64,000 bases of DNA from Acidimicrobiaceae bacterium (GCA_024641005.1 JAHEDX010000012.1:1-64000); one strand, 5' to 3'; counted from the stretch's first letter, positions 35,797-44,471 are shown. Notes: generated by a model not told the origin, from the sequence alone. Numbers and translations are program-made.

Positions 35797-36687
35797 ATGT
35801 GGATCCTCATCACCCTCGCCGCAGCGACCTTCCAGATCCTGCGCACGTCGCGGCAACACGAGCTGCGATCGATGCTGTCGACCGGCGCCGCCGGCTACGT
35901 GCGCTACGCCTACGGCGCTCCGCTGGCAGTCCTGCTCAGCATCGTCTTGTTCGTCGCTCTCGGGCGCGAACTCCCCACCGTTCCCCACCGTTTCTGGCCG
36001 ATCATCGTTGCGGCGGCCGTGTCGCAGATCGTCGGGACGCTGGCGCTACTCGCTTCGTTCAAGCTTCGCGATTTCGCGATCGGGACCGTCTACTCCAAGT
36101 CCGAGGTGCTGATCGTTTCGGCCCTCGGAGCGATCGGGGTCGGTGCTGCATTGCGGCCACTCGGATGGATCGGTGCCGTACTCGTCACCGCTGGTGTTGC
36201 ATGGCTGGCATCGAAGGGATCGCTGATCGGGCTGCTCCGGCAGGCCGGTGATCCCGCCGCCCTCATGGGCCTCGCGGCCGGCGCAGGGTTCGCCGGTGCA
36301 GCGATCGGCATCCGCGCCGCGTCGCGAACCCTGACCGGCGCGCCCTCGTTCGATCGCGCCGTTCTGACGCTGACCGTGCTCCTGGTCGTGCAGACCGCTT
36401 TCAACACCGCCTGGTTCCTCGCGACCGATCCGGCAGAACTGACCCGCACCGCGAACGCCTGGCGATCGGCCGCCTGGGTCGGGGTGTTCAGCCTGCTCGG
36501 CTCGATCGGGTGGGCGTGGGCATTCACGCTCGAGAGCGCGGCGAAGGTGCGAACCCTCGGCCAGGTCGAGCTCATCATCGCATTCGCGATCGCCCATTTC
36601 ACCCTCGGTGAACGCCATTCCAGAACCGACTACCTCGCGAGCGCGACCGTGTTGATCGGTGTCGCCCTCGTCGCCGTGCTCGGCTGA
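35797..36687 (+). CDS. EamA/DMT-superfamily transporter
   Basis: A 296-residue protein with about ten hydrophobic helices in two repeats. The first ends with LRPLGWIGAVLVTAGVAWLA, and the last helices contain QVELIIAFAIAHFTLGERHSRTDYLASATVLIGVALVAVL, the typical end of EamA repeats (Glu-Arg after helix 9). DMT proteins export or import small metabolites; the substrate cannot be predicted. Start follows GTGAG. It lies between zwf and a methyltransferase with its own promoter. Confidence 0.85.
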   Translation: MWILITLAAATFQILRTSRQHELRSMLSTGAAGYVRYAYGAPLAVLLSIVLFVALGRELPTVPHRFWPIIVAAAVSQIVGTLALLASFKLRDFAIGTVYSKSEVLIVSALGAIGVGAALRPLGWIGAVLVTAGVAWLASKGSLIGLLRQAGDPAALMGLAAGAGFAGAAIGIRAASRTLTGAPSFDRAVLTLTVLLVVQTAFNTAWFLATDPAELTRTANAWRSAAWVGVFSLLGSIGWAWAFTLESAAKVRTLGQVELIIAFAIAHFTLGERHSRTDYLASATVLIGVALVAVLG

Positions 36688-36741
36688 CGCGCTGACGCCG
36701 TCCACCCCGACGTCCCCGGCGAGGTCGGTACGGACCATCGG

Positions 36742-36747
36742 TACAAT
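36742..36747 (+). promoter_or_regulatory. -10 box of methyltransferase gene (leaderless)
   Basis: TACAAT is followed by six bases and then GTG at 36754, exactly -12 to -7 if transcription starts at the start codon. No Shine-Dalgarno. Confidence 0.55.
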
Positions 36748-36753
36748 CAGGGC

Positions 36754-37362
36754 GTGGACATCGGTCACTGGAATGCGGTCTGGCGGGACCGAGCCCCCGA
36801 CGAGATGACCTGGTTCCAGTCCGAGCCGATGCTGTCACTGCGGCTGATCCAAGGCGTCACCAGACCGGACCAGGGCGTCATCGACATCGGCGGCGGGGCC
36901 TCTCGGTTGGCCAGTCACCTGCTGCGCGCCGGATATGGCGACGTGACGGTGCTCGACATCGCGACCGCCTCCATCGACGCCGCCCGGCACCACCTCGGCG
37001 CCGACGCCGCACTCATCACCTGGGTGGTCGCCGACGCGACCGTCGCTGAGTTCGATCGAACATTCGACGTGTGGCACGACCGGGCCGTCTTCCACTTCCT
37101 CATCGAGCCCGATGACCGCGACCGGTACCTCGCGACGCTACGGAGGGCCCTCCGCGTGGGCGGCCACGTGGTCCTCTCGACGTTCGGCCCGGAGGGGCCC
37201 GAACGTTGCAGCGGGCTCCCGGTGCATCGCTACAGCATCGAGTCGCTGCACGAAGCACTCGGTGACGGCTTCGAGCTGCTCACCCACGAGACCGAGCTGC
37301 ACGTCGCCCCCCACGGGAACACACAGCAGTTCGTCTACGGCCTGTTCCGCAGAGTGGCCTGA
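36754..37362 (+). CDS. Class I SAM-dependent methyltransferase
   Basis: A 202-residue methyltransferase. The SAM-binding glycine loop is GVIDIGGGASRLASHLLRAGYGDVTVLDIATASI; motif IV is FDVWHDRAVFHFLIEPDDRDRYL; VGGHVVLSTFGPEGPERCSG follows. The N-terminal HWNAVWRDRAPDEMTWFQSEP is typical of a compact actinobacterial class annotated as methyltransferase-domain or thiol/tellurite-type methyltransferases. Substrate unknown. GTG start with a near-consensus -10 at leaderless spacing. Confidence 0.85.
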   Translation: MDIGHWNAVWRDRAPDEMTWFQSEPMLSLRLIQGVTRPDQGVIDIGGGASRLASHLLRAGYGDVTVLDIATASIDAARHHLGADAALITWVVADATVAEFDRTFDVWHDRAVFHFLIEPDDRDRYLATLRRALRVGGHVVLSTFGPEGPERCSGLPVHRYSIESLHEALGDGFELLTHETELHVAPHGNTQQFVYGLFRRVA

Positions 37363-37394
37363 GCCACCGGAATCGGCACCGACCGGGAACGCGT

Positions 37395-38177
37395 TCAGTC
37401 CAGCGCGTCGCGACGCGGGATCACCACGATCGTCCCATCTGGTTCGCTGTGCACCGTGACCCGGACGCCGTAGAACTCGGCGAGGGTCTCCGCTCGCAGC
37501 ACCTCCTCGGGAACGCCGCTCGCCACCACGGTTCCCGCGTGCAACAACGCCAGCCTGTCGCTGTACAACCCGGCGAGGGTGAGGTCGTGCATCGCCGAGA
37601 TGACGGTGAGGCCGTGATCGTTGCGCAGCCGAGCGACGAGCTCGAGCGCCTGTTGTTGATGGCCGATGTCGAGGGCACTCGTGGGTTCGTCGAGCAGCAG
37701 GATCGGCGCCTCGGTCGCCAACGCCCGTGCGATCACCAGCCGCTGGCGCTCGCCACCGCTCAACCGGCCGAGCCGGCGGTCGGCGAACTCGGAGAGTTCG
37801 AGTCGTTCGAGCACGTCGGCCACCATCGCCCGGTCATGGCGGCTCTCGTGGCCGAAGTAGCCCACATACGGGGCACGGCCAAGTAGCGCGTACTCGAAGC
37901 CGGTCATGTCGGAGGGCATCAGCGGGTCCTGAGGCACGTAGGCCACGATCGCCGCTCGACGCGCGCGGGACCGAAGCGTCATCGACGAACCGTCGACCAG
38001 CACCTCGCCGGCAGACGGGATCACACCCACGATCGCGCGGAGGATCGACGACTTGCCGGCACCGTTGGGCCCGATCAACCCGAGCCACTCGCCCGAGCGC
38101 ACCGTGTCGGTGAAACCCTGGACGACCGTGCGCTTGCCGAACTTGACCGTCAGGTCGCGGAACTCGATCGAACTCAC
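37395..38177 (-). CDS. btuD: ABC transporter ATP-binding protein, vitamin B12/iron-siderophore type
   Basis: A 260-residue ATPase of the FecCD/BtuCD class. Walker A GPNGAGKSS, Q-loop VAYVPQDPLMPSDMTGFEYALLG, signature LSGGERQRLVIARAL, Walker B ILLLDEPTSALD, and the switch His in ISAMHD are all present. GTG at 38177 overlaps the permease stop (GTGA). The upstream cobalamin riboswitch argues for corrinoid import rather than iron-siderophore import. The symbol is assigned on that basis. Confidence 0.88.
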   Translation of the reverse strand: MSSIEFRDLTVKFGKRTVVQGFTDTVRSGEWLGLIGPNGAGKSSILRAIVGVIPSAGEVLVDGSSMTLRSRARRAAIVAYVPQDPLMPSDMTGFEYALLGRAPYVGYFGHESRHDRAMVADVLERLELSEFADRRLGRLSGGERQRLVIARALATEAPILLLDEPTSALDIGHQQQALELVARLRNDHGLTVISAMHDLTLAGLYSDRLALLHAGTVVASGVPEEVLRAETLAEFYGVRVTVHSEPDGTIVVIPRRDALD

Positions 38178-39226
38178 CGGGAGATCTCCCTCGTGCGCAA
38201 CAACACGATGAAGAACGGTGCGCCGACGAACGCCGTGACGACGCCGATCGGCAGCTCGGCCGGAGCGGTGAGCATCCGTCCGGGGATGTCGGCCAGGATC
38301 AGGAACGCAGCGCCGAACGCCACGGTCAGCGGCACCACCCTGCGGTAGCTCGCACCGGCGACCAGGCGCACCATGTGGGGCACGACCAGCCCCACGAATC
38401 CGATCAGTCCGCTGACCGCGACCACCGCCGCCGTCCCCAACGTTGCGGCGATCACCACGATCAGGCGCACCCTGGTGACGGGCACGCCGAGGGTCACCGC
38501 CTCGTCGTCGCCGACGCGCAGCAGGTCGAGCTGTCGACGATGGAAGAACAACACCACGCAACTGACCGCCACGTAGGGAAACACCAGCCGCACGTCGTCC
38601 CATCGCGCCGTCGACACCCGGCCCAGGATCCAGCTGTACACCTCGCGCACGACCTCAGAGTTGCGCTGCAGCACGAATGTCTGCATCGCCGTCAGCAACG
38701 AGACCATGGCCACGCCGGCCAACACCAGTGTCGAAGTGGTTCGCATCCCGCCGAAGGAAGCGCCCACCAAGTAGGTGATCGCCACTGCCCCCAACGCGAA
38801 CACGAAGGCCACGGCCGGCACCGGGTCGACCGGCCAATCGGACCCGATGTCGTCCCAGATCGCGATCATCAGGGTGGCACCGAGGCCCGCACCCGCAGCT
38901 GCTCCGAGCAGATAGGGGTCGACCAGCGGATTGCGGAACACCCCCTGATAGCTGGCGCCGCCCACCGAGAGCATCGCCCCGACCAATCCGGCCAACACGA
39001 CCCGCGGCATCCGGATGTCCCAGATGATCGACCATTCACGATCGGTCACGCCGCTGTCGATCGAGATCAGTGGCAGATGGTCGAGCAGTGCCAACGGCAC
39101 GCGCCACCACACCGGGCCCGCCGGGCCGATCATCGCGCCCAGCAGCACGGCCAACACGACGGCGAGCACCGAGGCGGGCATCCACCCCACTCGGAACCGA
39201 CGGTCGCCATGCTGCTCGGCGTTCAC
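38174..39226 (-). CDS. btuC: FecCD/BtuC-type ABC transporter permease
   Basis: A 350-residue permease with about ten membrane helices. Family signatures are RMPRVVLAGLVGAMLSVGGASYQGVFRNPL, DPYLLGAAAGAGLGAT and VSGLIGFVGLVVPHMVRLVAGASYR (the ATPase-contact loop region). I chose GTG at 39226, four bases after the binding-protein stop; the track start at 39271 would overlap. It partners the adjacent ATPase and the cobalamin-riboswitch-controlled lipoprotein. Confidence 0.88.
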   Translation of the reverse strand: MNAEQHGDRRFRVGWMPASVLAVVLAVLLGAMIGPAGPVWWRVPLALLDHLPLISIDSGVTDREWSIIWDIRMPRVVLAGLVGAMLSVGGASYQGVFRNPLVDPYLLGAAAGAGLGATLMIAIWDDIGSDWPVDPVPAVAFVFALGAVAITYLVGASFGGMRTTSTLVLAGVAMVSLLTAMQTFVLQRNSEVVREVYSWILGRVSTARWDDVRLVFPYVAVSCVVLFFHRRQLDLLRVGDDEAVTLGVPVTRVRLIVVIAATLGTAAVVAVSGLIGFVGLVVPHMVRLVAGASYRRVVPLTVAFGAAFLILADIPGRMLTAPAELPIGVVTAFVGAPFFIVLLRTREISR

Positions 39227-39230
39227 GGCC

Positions 39231-40205
39231 TCAGCCCGCCTTCGCTGCTGCAGCCTGGGCGACCGCCTCACCCGCGATCTGCAGATATTCGACGATACGC
39301 GGTCCCCAACGCGACGCGATGTCGTCGTTCATCTCGATCACATCGCCGTTCTCGACGGCATCGAGCGATTCCCAGCCCGGTCGGTCCGCCACCGACGCTG
39401 CCGACACGTCGCAGTAGAGCGTGCAGGCGAGGAAGATCAGGTCGGGGTTCTGGGCGAGGATGAACTCGGCGCTGAGCTGCGGGTACGGGTTGCCGTCGCC
39501 CACCGCGTCGGCGATGTTGACGATGCCGATCTCGCTGTATACGGCGCCGATGAAGGTCTCACTCGTGACCGAAAAGAACGTGTCATCGAGCTCGTGGTAG
39601 TAGGTCAATGGCTCGGCGAGCTCTGGCAGACCGGCCTTGACCTCGTCGACATCGGCCTGCATCTGGCCGACCAATTCGGCCGCCTCGGCGATGTGACCGG
39701 TCACCACCCCGAGCTGTTCGATCTGGTCGTAGACGTCGCCGAACGAGACCGCCGCATAGCCCTCCCAGTGGGCGATACCGAGCGTGTCGAGCTGGGCGAG
39801 GAAATCGGGATTCGTCCCGTCCGTGACGAGCAGGTCGGGCTCGAGCCCGGCGATCGCCTCGACGTTGGGCTCCCAACCGTTCAGGCCCTGCATCTTCATC
39901 GCTGCTTCCGCGGGAAAGTTCGAGAAGTCGTCGACGGCGAGCACCTGGTCACCGGCACCGATCGCGTACAGCATCTCGGTCGCCGTCGGGGACAGCGAGA
40001 TGATCGCCGACGGCAACATCTGCGGATCTGGCACCGTGTCGTCCGGTTGTACCGTGTCGTCGGTCGGCATCGTGGCGTCGGCCGCCTGCGTCTCAGTGGT
40101 GGTGACGATCGGTTCGGCGGCAACCGGACCGGGTGTGTCATCACCGCACGATGCGGCGATCAGTACGCAGCCGGCGATCAAACCGGCGAGCGTGGTACGT
40201 GTCAT
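39231..40205 (-). CDS. btuF: Vitamin B12-type ABC transporter substrate-binding lipoprotein
   Basis: A 324-residue class III binding protein. Signal peptide with lipobox LIAASC; Thr/Asp-rich linker; then the BtuF/FepB fold starting PSAIISLSPTATEMLYAIGAGDQVLAVDDFSNFPAEA, with NVEAIAGLEPDLLVTDG and GWESLDAVENGDVIEM near the C-terminus. Strong GGAGGAG ribosome-binding site. It is the first gene behind a cobalamin riboswitch, whose expression platform contains a hairpin next to that site. It binds extracellular corrinoids for BtuCD. Confidence 0.9.
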   Translation of the reverse strand: MTRTTLAGLIAGCVLIAASCGDDTPGPVAAEPIVTTTETQAADATMPTDDTVQPDDTVPDPQMLPSAIISLSPTATEMLYAIGAGDQVLAVDDFSNFPAEAAMKMQGLNGWEPNVEAIAGLEPDLLVTDGTNPDFLAQLDTLGIAHWEGYAAVSFGDVYDQIEQLGVVTGHIAEAAELVGQMQADVDEVKAGLPELAEPLTYYHELDDTFFSVTSETFIGAVYSEIGIVNIADAVGDGNPYPQLSAEFILAQNPDLIFLACTLYCDVSAASVADRPGWESLDAVENGDVIEMNDDIASRWGPRIVEYLQIAGEAVAQAAAAKAG

Positions 40206-40215
40206 GGAATCTCCT

Positions 40216-40235
40216 CCACTTGGGAGGACAAGTGG
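40216..40235 (-). promoter_or_regulatory. Expression-platform hairpin with anti-Shine-Dalgarno loop
   Basis: In the minus-strand RNA, CCACTTG and CAAGTGG form a 7-bp stem whose loop is TCCTCC, complementary to the GGAGGA ribosome-binding site that starts at the base of the stem. Suggests translational control of btuF by the riboswitch. Confidence 0.6.
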
Positions 40236-40287
40236 GCCGGAAGATCGGGAGCCGATCCGCGAACCGCCCTTGCCTCGAGGGTCTGGT

Positions 40288-40402
40288 TATCGCGCACGAC
40301 CGGGTCGACCGGGCTCGCCCCGATCGAGTCGTCGAACTCGTCGGGAACCACCGTTGCGGGACAGCGCCGGGATCTCACCGGACTTCGCACCGTACGTGCG
40401 AT
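40288..40402 (-). promoter_or_regulatory. Cobalamin riboswitch
   Basis: On the minus strand the conserved core GAAGTCCGGTGAGATCCC, then CGGCGCTGTCCCGCAACGGT, is followed by the B12-box-like GCGAGCCCGGTCGACC. ATCGCACG and CGTGCGCGAT can close P1. It lies about 80 nt before the btuF start and should repress the importer when adenosylcobalamin is plentiful. Confidence 0.9.
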
Positions 40403-40403
40403 C

Positions 40404-40420
40404 CGAACGTTACACGTTCG
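40404..40420. promoter_or_regulatory. 17-bp palindrome between riboswitch and cobO
   Basis: CGAACGTTACACGTTCG is a perfect 7-3-7 inverted repeat. It lies just upstream of the aptamer where the importer promoter should be, and 40 nt before cobO, so it may be an operator acting on both directions. Confidence 0.4.
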
Positions 40421-40458
40421 AGCCGCACGCCCGTCATTGCAATAGGCTCGCCGGCCTG

Positions 40459-41043
40459 ATGACCAACGAAGCCGACTCCACGACCGAAGCGCTCGCCGAC
40501 GACCCCAGACCCGACGGGCTGCGCTCCGCGCCATCTCTCGTCGTGGTGAACACCGGCAACGGCAAGGGCAAGAGTTCGGCCGCGTTCGGCGTCATGCTGC
40601 GGGCACTGGCCGTCGACTGGAACGTGGCGGTCGCCCAGTTCATCAAGTCGAGTGACTGGAAAGTCGGCGAGGAGAAGATGGGCCGTCGGCTCGGTGTCGA
40701 CTGGTTCGCGTTCGGCGATGGATTCACCTGGGACTCCGACAACCTCGACGACGACAAGGCGCACGCACGCGAAGGGTGGGCGACGGCGAAGCGACTCATC
40801 GCTGCCGGCGAGCACCAGCTCGTAATCCTCGACGAACTGACCTATCTCTGCTCGTGGGGTTGGATCGATCAGGACGACGTGATCGCCACCATCACCGGGC
40901 GCCCCGCACACGTCAACATCGTCGTCACCGGCCGCGACGCTCCGGCCGAGCTGATCGCGATCGCAGACACGGTGACCGAGATGACCGAGATCAAGCACGC
41001 CTACCAGCAGGGCATCCGCGCCAAGCGCGGGATCGACTTCTGA
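40459..41043 (+). CDS. cobO: Cob(I)yrinic acid a,c-diamide adenosyltransferase
   Basis: A 194-residue CobO/BtuR enzyme that adenosylates corrinoids. The P-loop variant NTGNGKGKSSAAFGVMLRAL is diagnostic, followed by VAVAQFIKSSDWKVGEEKM, LVILDELTYLCSWGWID and HVNIVVTGRDAPAELIAIADTVTEM. C-terminal KHAYQQGIRAKRGIDF matches the family end. ATG at 40459 is the only reasonable start in frame; there is no Shine-Dalgarno, but TAGGCT lies 10 nt upstream. First gene of cobO-cobU-cobT-cobS, divergent from the B12 importer. Confidence 0.95.
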   Translation: MTNEADSTTEALADDPRPDGLRSAPSLVVVNTGNGKGKSSAAFGVMLRALAVDWNVAVAQFIKSSDWKVGEEKMGRRLGVDWFAFGDGFTWDSDNLDDDKAHAREGWATAKRLIAAGEHQLVILDELTYLCSWGWIDQDDVIATITGRPAHVNIVVTGRDAPAELIAIADTVTEMTEIKHAYQQGIRAKRGIDF

Positions 41044-41050
41044 GCCCTCG

Positions 41051-41584
41051 ATGCTGACCATCCTGCTCGGTGGCGCCCGTTCCGGTAAGAGCTCTCTCGC
41101 GGTTCGGATCGGCGAACGCCACGGCGGCGACGTCGTGTACATAGCGACCAGCCCCCGCATCCTGGGCGACGACGACCTCGACACCCGCATCACCGCGCAC
41201 CGCGCCGAGCGACCTGCCGACTGGCGCACGATCGAGGAGGAACTCGATCTGGCCGGAGCGATCGCCGCCGCCGACGCCGGGCTCGTGATCGTCGACTGCC
41301 TCACCGTCTGGCTCGGCAATCTCCTGCACCACGGCTACGACGAGCCGGCCATCACGACCGCCTGCCTGGCGGCTCTGGACGCCGCCCACGAAGTCGCGGG
41401 CGACATCGTCGCGATCACCAACGAGGTCGGTCTGGGCATCGTCCCCGCCAACGAACTGGCCCGCCGGTATCGCGATCAGTTGGGGCGGATCAACCAGCGC
41501 TGGGTCGCTGCGGCAGATCGCTCCTACCTGATGGTCGCCGGACGCGCCCTCGCGCTGACCGACCCGGGCAGCGAGCCGGCATGA
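41051..41584 (+). CDS. cobU: Adenosylcobinamide kinase/adenosylcobinamide-phosphate guanylyltransferase
   Basis: A 177-residue bifunctional enzyme of nucleotide-loop assembly. Walker A GGARSGKSSLAVRIG; second motif VVYIATSPRILGDDDLDTRI with HRAERPADWRTIEEE; VIVDCLTVWLGNLL; and TNEVGLGIVPANELARRYRDQLGRINQ are all typical. It starts 7 nt after cobO and overlaps cobT (ATGA). Confidence 0.95.
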   Translation: MLTILLGGARSGKSSLAVRIGERHGGDVVYIATSPRILGDDDLDTRITAHRAERPADWRTIEEELDLAGAIAAADAGLVIVDCLTVWLGNLLHHGYDEPAITTACLAALDAAHEVAGDIVAITNEVGLGIVPANELARRYRDQLGRINQRWVAAADRSYLMVAGRALALTDPGSEPA

Positions 41585-42597
41585 GCGACCAACTGCGACG
41601 CGAGCTGGCTGAGTTGAGCGGGCGGGACGAGTTGGCCGCTTCGCTCGTGAGGGCACGCTCCGAACAGGTGCTTCGCCCCTCCGGCGCCCTGCAACGACTC
41701 GACGACGTGGCCGTGCACATCGCCGCGTGGCAGGGCTCGGTGACACCGACCGTCGAACGGCCGGCCGTGTTGATCTTCGCGGGCGATCATGGTGTCGCTG
41801 CGGCAGGCGTCAGCAACTACCCGGCCGAGGTCACAGCTGCCATGTTCGCGGCGGTGAGGGCGGGTCGAGCAACGATCAACGCCCTCGCCCGCTCGGTCGG
41901 GGCCACCCTCTCGGTCTTCGATGTGGGCGTCGGGCGGCCCACCGGCGACATCCGGTTCGAGGCCGCCCTGTCACCCGAACGTTTCGATCAGGCGGTCGCC
42001 ATAGCTGTGGCAGCGGTCGACGATGCCGTTGCCGACGGCGCCGACCTGCTCGTCCTCGGTGAACTCGGGATCGGCAACACCACGGTCGCCGCCGCCCTGG
42101 CGGCAGCGCTGCTGCGCGGCGACAACGACGGTTGGAGTGGCCGGGGTACCGGCGTCGACGACGACGGCCTGCAACGCAAACGCCGAGCCGTCGACCAGGC
42201 GGTCGTCCGGGTGTCGTCACTCGACGACCCGATCGAGATCATGCGTGAGATCGGTGGCGCCGAACTCGCGGCCATGGCGGCGGCGTGCGCTCGCGCCCGG
42301 CGCCACCGCGTCCCCGTGGTGCTCGACGGCTATGTAGCGACCGCCGCAGTGCTACCGCTCGACATCGCCTGCCCGGGGGCACTCGACCACTGCATCATGG
42401 GACACCTGTCCGCCGAACCGGGTCATCGGCGCATCCTCGATCATCTCGGGGTCCAACCATTGCTCGACCTGGGTATGCGGCTGGGCGAGGGCAGTGGGGC
42501 ACTCGCCGCCGTACCTCTGATCCGCATGGCCTGCGTGTCGGTCGTCGAGGTGGCGACGTTCGACGAATGGTTCGGCGACGAGCCGTTCGGGCAATGA
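41581..42597 (+). CDS. cobT: Nicotinate-nucleotide--dimethylbenzimidazole phosphoribosyltransferase
   Basis: A 338-residue CobT that activates the lower ligand base as alpha-ribazole phosphate. Typical motifs: IFAGDHGVAAAGVSNYPAEVTAAM, LGELGIGNTTVAAAL, VVLDGYVATAAVLPL and the catalytic Glu in LDLGMRLGEGSGA. Normal length. Overlaps both neighbours by four bases, indicating coupled expression with CobU and CobS. Confidence 0.95.
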   Translation: MSDQLRRELAELSGRDELAASLVRARSEQVLRPSGALQRLDDVAVHIAAWQGSVTPTVERPAVLIFAGDHGVAAAGVSNYPAEVTAAMFAAVRAGRATINALARSVGATLSVFDVGVGRPTGDIRFEAALSPERFDQAVAIAVAAVDDAVADGADLLVLGELGIGNTTVAAALAAALLRGDNDGWSGRGTGVDDDGLQRKRRAVDQAVVRVSSLDDPIEIMREIGGAELAAMAAACARARRHRVPVVLDGYVATAAVLPLDIACPGALDHCIMGHLSAEPGHRRILDHLGVQPLLDLGMRLGEGSGALAAVPLIRMACVSVVEVATFDEWFGDEPFGQ

Positions 42598-42608
42598 AAG
42601 GTCCACCG

Positions 42609-43361
42609 ATGCAGGGGTTGCTCGGAGCGATCCAGTTCTTGACCCGCGTCCCCGTGCGCACCCGCGAGGCCGTCGAACACGCCGTCATCGTCCCGTGGTT
42701 CCCGATCGTCGGCACGTTGATCGGTGCCACTGTCGGCGCGGTCGCGGTCGGACTCGGCCAACTCGTGCCGACCGCGGTGGCAGGGACGGTCGCGGTGATC
42801 GTCGGCCTGCTGATCACGGGCGCGTTCCACGAGGACGGCCTGGCCGACATCGCCGACGCATTCGGCGGCGGATGGAGCCCCGCCCAACGGCTGGAGATCC
42901 TGAAGGACTCCCGCCACGGCACCTACGGCGTCGCCGCGCTGTCGTCGTCGATTGCGGTTCGCATCGTGTGCGCGGCTTCGATTGCATCGCCCGCAGCGAT
43001 GTTCGCCGCGTTCGTGGCAGCACACACGCTCGGGCGTGGAGCAGCAGTCGCAGCGATGAGAACCGCGCCGCCGGCATCGGACAGCGGCCTCGGCGTTTCC
43101 GCTGCGCGGGCCCTGCGTCCGGCCACCACAGTCCTCGGGCTGCTGACCGGCACCGCGTTGACCGCGCTCGTCGCCGGTTGGTGGGTCGGTCCCTTCCTGG
43201 CGGCCGCGGCCTTCGCGGTGCTGTCGGTCGTCGGGCTTGCCGTGCGCAAGATCGGCGGGCTGGCAGGCGACGTGCTGGGCGCCGTCGAGCAAGTGGCCGA
43301 ATGCCTCGTGCTGGTCGTCGCCAGCGGACTCGCCGCGCACCATTCGATCTGGTGGTCGTGA
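42609..43361 (+). CDS. cobS: Adenosylcobinamide-GDP ribazoletransferase
   Basis: A 250-residue membrane enzyme joining adenosylcobinamide-GDP and alpha-ribazole. N-terminus MQGLLGAIQFLTRVPV and the metal-binding loop FHEDGLADIADAFGGGW are diagnostic; about six hydrophobic helices follow, and RKIGGLAGDVLGAVEQVAECLVL is the conserved C-terminal part. I prefer ATG 42609 (AAAGG upstream, aligns with family starts); ATG 42594, overlapping the cobT stop as ATGA, is the alternative. Last gene of the lower-ligand operon. Confidence 0.93.
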   Translation: MQGLLGAIQFLTRVPVRTREAVEHAVIVPWFPIVGTLIGATVGAVAVGLGQLVPTAVAGTVAVIVGLLITGAFHEDGLADIADAFGGGWSPAQRLEILKDSRHGTYGVAALSSSIAVRIVCAASIASPAAMFAAFVAAHTLGRGAAVAAMRTAPPASDSGLGVSAARALRPATTVLGLLTGTALTALVAGWWVGPFLAAAAFAVLSVVGLAVRKIGGLAGDVLGAVEQVAECLVLVVASGLAAHHSIWWS

Positions 43362-43400
43362 GTCCCGCCGCCGACCCGGCCATCGACCAGAGGCGTTGGC

Positions 43401-43406
43401 TAGCGT
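43401..43406 (+). promoter_or_regulatory. -10 box of VOC-cupin gene (leaderless)
   Basis: TAGCGT, six bases, then GTG at 43413; no Shine-Dalgarno. Confidence 0.5.
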
Positions 43407-43412
43407 CGCGGC

Positions 43413-44471
43413 GTGACACAGAACGCCCACGTCGTGGTCGCCACCGACCATTTCACCGATGACCTGAACATGTTGCTGGGCGAGCTCGGCTTCCGCGTCG
43501 ATGTGATCTTCCCAGCGGACTCGCCGTCGACGGCGATCGTCTCCGGGCACGGCGTACGGCTCCGGCTCGAATCGGCCGCCACACCCCGCCCGGTGCTGTT
43601 GCACCTGCTGACGGACCAGCCAGGTGAACGCGTGACGCTCCCGGGTGGTTCGGTGATCGAACCTCGACCCGTCGCCACCGCGTACTCCCTCCCCGACAAC
43701 AGACCATCACTGGTCATCTCCCACGACACGGGCGAGTCCGGCGTCGGTCGGGCAGGCATGAGGTACCGCGACCTGATCCCCGATCGCTGGGGTGGACGCT
43801 TCATCGCTTCCCACATCACGATCCCGGATGGAGGCCCCGTCCCCGATTACGTGCACTTCCACAAGATCCGGTTCCAGTTGATCTTCGTGAAGTCTGGTTG
43901 GGTGAAGGTCGCCTACGAGGATCAGGGCGAGCCGTTCGTCCTGCAAAGGGGCGACTGCGTCATCCAACCGCCGGAGATCCGACACCGCGTGCTCGAGAGC
44001 TCGACCGGGCTCGAAGTGATCGAGATCGGCTGCCCGGCCGAACACGAGACGATCGCCGACTGGTCGCTGCCGCTGCCGACCGGCATCGGCGACCCACAGC
44101 GCACCTGGGGCGGCCAACGATTCGTGCGTCACATCGCCGAAGGCGCTCGCTACCAGCCATGGCGCATTCGAGGTTGGGAATACCGCGACAGCGGCATCGG
44201 CTCGGCGACCGCCGGTCTCGCCGGCGTGCGTGTCGCGCGGCCGACCGGCCCGGTCGACGATGGCTGGATCGCCCACGACACCGAGTTCTCGCAACTCGTG
44301 GTACTGCGCGGCGCGACCATGTTCCACTCCGACGGTGGAGACAGTGTGCGGTTGTCCGACGGCGGCAGCGCCGCCATCCCGGGCGGCCTGCGCTACCGGC
44401 TGACGGACCCGACCGACGACTGCGAGTTGCTCGACGTCACGATGCCCGCCGCGTTCGTCTACAGCGCCTGA
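43413..44471 (+). CDS. Two-part VOC-like/cupin-domain protein
   Basis: A 352-residue protein. Residues 1-55 (HVVVATDHFTDDLNMLLGEL with later VSGHGVRLRLE) look like a half glyoxalase/VOC module. Residues 140-215 are a cupin with HFHKIRFQLIFVKSGWVKVAYEDQ and VIQPPEIRHRVLES. A second cupin-like fold follows (LVVLRGATMFHSDGG, AAIPGGLRYRL). Similar large cupins are annotated only by domain. GTG start with a leaderless -10. It is adjacent to cobS, but no role in B12 synthesis is established. Confidence 0.75.
   Translation: MTQNAHVVVATDHFTDDLNMLLGELGFRVDVIFPADSPSTAIVSGHGVRLRLESAATPRPVLLHLLTDQPGERVTLPGGSVIEPRPVATAYSLPDNRPSLVISHDTGESGVGRAGMRYRDLIPDRWGGRFIASHITIPDGGPVPDYVHFHKIRFQLIFVKSGWVKVAYEDQGEPFVLQRGDCVIQPPEIRHRVLESSTGLEVIEIGCPAEHETIADWSLPLPTGIGDPQRTWGGQRFVRHIAEGARYQPWRIRGWEYRDSGIGSATAGLAGVRVARPTGPVDDGWIAHDTEFSQLVVLRGATMFHSDGGDSVRLSDGGSAAIPGGLRYRLTDPTDDCELLDVTMPAAFVYSA

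Noticed and set aside
37395-39226. Iron-siderophore rather than B12 importer
   Set aside because: The proteins alone cannot decide between Fe-siderophore and B12, but the upstream cobalamin riboswitch and divergent cob genes favour B12.
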